Positions 14,440-15,243 of a stretch of 15,243 nt of DNA are shown here, piece after piece (position 1 is the stretch's first letter; each line of letters starts with the position of its first letter). The notes beneath the pieces are model-generated. The model saw only the letters and a program-made list of their open reading frames with translations, searched no databases and was not told the origin of the DNA. The stretch comes from Clostridiales bacterium UBA1206 (GTDB lineage: Bacteria; Bacillota; Clostridia; Oscillospirales; CAG-382), in assembly GCA_002310055.1 (NCBI GenBank), contig DBXS01000024.1:1-15243 (forward strand). Reading direction: 5' to 3'. Both the position numbers and the translations under genes were made by a program.

Positions 14440-15216
14440 ATGAAAAGATCAGTCAGAACTACAGTCATCGCCGGCAACTGGAAGATGAACAAGACCCCCA
14501 AGGAAGCCAAAGCGCTGGTCAAAGCCATAAAAGCCGAACTCGAAGGCAAGGACGTTTCCAAATGCGAAATAGTCGCCTGCGTGCCGTACGTCGATCTGGC
14601 GACCGTGATCAAGGAAGCCAAGGGCTCGCCCGTAAAGGTCGGCGCCGAAAACGTCCACTGGGCGGAAAGCGGCGCTTTCACCGGCGAGATCTCCGCGGCA
14701 ATGCTCAAAGAGATAGGCGTTGAATACGTCATCATAGGCCATTCCGAACGCCGCCAGTATTTCGGCGAGACCGACCAGACCGTGAACGCCCGCGTAAAAG
14801 CGGCGCTTTCCGCCGGGCTCAAGGTCATCCTCTGCGTGGGCGAACTGCTCGCCGAACGCGAGGAAGGCGTGACCGCCGAAGTCGTTTCGCGCCAGGTCAA
14901 GATCGATCTTCTCGGCGTGACCAAAGAACAGATGGCAAACGTCATAATCGCTTACGAACCCGTGTGGGCGATAGGCACCGGCAAGACCGCCACCAGCGAC
15001 CAGGCCGACGAAGTCTGCGGACTCATACGCGAAGTGCTGGGCAAGCTCTACACCAAAAAGCTCGCCGAAGCCACCACTATCCAGTACGGCGGCAGCATGA
15101 ACGCCAAGAACGCCGAAGAGCTGCTTTCCAAAGTCAACGTGGACGGCGGACTCATAGGCGGCGCGTCGCTCAAAGCGCCCGATTTTGCAACCATAATCGC
15201 CGCTGCAAACAAATAA
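14440..15216 (+). CDS. tpiA: Triosephosphate isomerase
   Basis: This 258-residue TIM-barrel enzyme interconverts dihydroxyacetone phosphate and glyceraldehyde 3-phosphate. The catalytic residues are all present: Lys15 in GNWKMN, His101 in GHSERR and Glu173 in AYEPVWAIGTGK. The phosphate-gripping YGGSMNAKN and GLIGGASL follow near the C-terminus. Length is normal. The ATG at 14440 has TGCGGAGG about 9 bases upstream. It is 20 bp after pgk, so the two form an operon that may continue beyond the right edge. Confidence 0.98.
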   Translation: MKRSVRTTVIAGNWKMNKTPKEAKALVKAIKAELEGKDVSKCEIVACVPYVDLATVIKEAKGSPVKVGAENVHWAESGAFTGEISAAMLKEIGVEYVIIGHSERRQYFGETDQTVNARVKAALSAGLKVILCVGELLAEREEGVTAEVVSRQVKIDLLGVTKEQMANVIIAYEPVWAIGTGKTATSDQADEVCGLIREVLGKLYTKKLAEATTIQYGGSMNAKNAEELLSKVNVDGGLIGGASLKAPDFATIIAAANK

Positions 15217-15243
15217 CCGCAGAGCGCATTGAAGCGGCGAATT

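Overview
This window reads as chromosomal DNA from a GC-rich member of the Bacillota (Clostridia-like). The evidence is a Spo0A homologue, a SecG-RNase R-family gene order, near-consensus SigA-type promoters, strong Shine-Dalgarno sites and a pgk-tpiA pair. Heavy use of ATA isoleucine codons beside GC-rich third positions, and an orphan solute-binding lipoprotein, would fit an uncultured gut clostridial lineage; that placement is an inference. I see no phage, transposon, CRISPR, tRNA or rRNA.

Layout. 1-2033, minus strand: tyrS, then 29 bp downstream a BspA-like leucine-rich-repeat surface protein that runs off the left edge. A near-perfect promoter and a leader hairpin precede tyrS. 2297-3076, minus: spo0A with its terminator. 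Two ParB-type parS palindromes flank spo0A (2145-2160 and 3253-3268). 3317-4414, plus: a Cys/Met-metabolism PLP enzyme, convergent and overlapping by 32 bp with a long minus-strand fusion (4383-6494) of a sugar-1-phosphate nucleotidylyltransferase and a phosphohexomutase-like domain. 6731-9138, plus: ribF, overlapping by 4 bp a membrane-anchored D-Ala-D-Ala carboxypeptidase-family protein. 9266-9661: secG with an acidic tail, then a terminator. 9861-13177: an RNase R-family protein followed by a solute-binding lipoprotein. 13223-15216: pgk and tpiA.

The striking feature is that four proteins keep a recognisable fold but have lost key active-site residues. The Spo0A receiver has Glu where the phosphorylated Asp should be. 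The D-Ala-D-Ala carboxypeptidase lacks all three catalytic motifs. The RNase R-family protein lacks all four metal-binding aspartates. The mutase half of the nucleotidylyltransferase lacks its phosphoserine and metal-loop residues. All four frames are intact, so these look like maintained pseudoenzymes rather than decaying genes. No other complete novel system is evident. The pseudoenzyme set and the spo0A/parS locus are the parts most worth following up.
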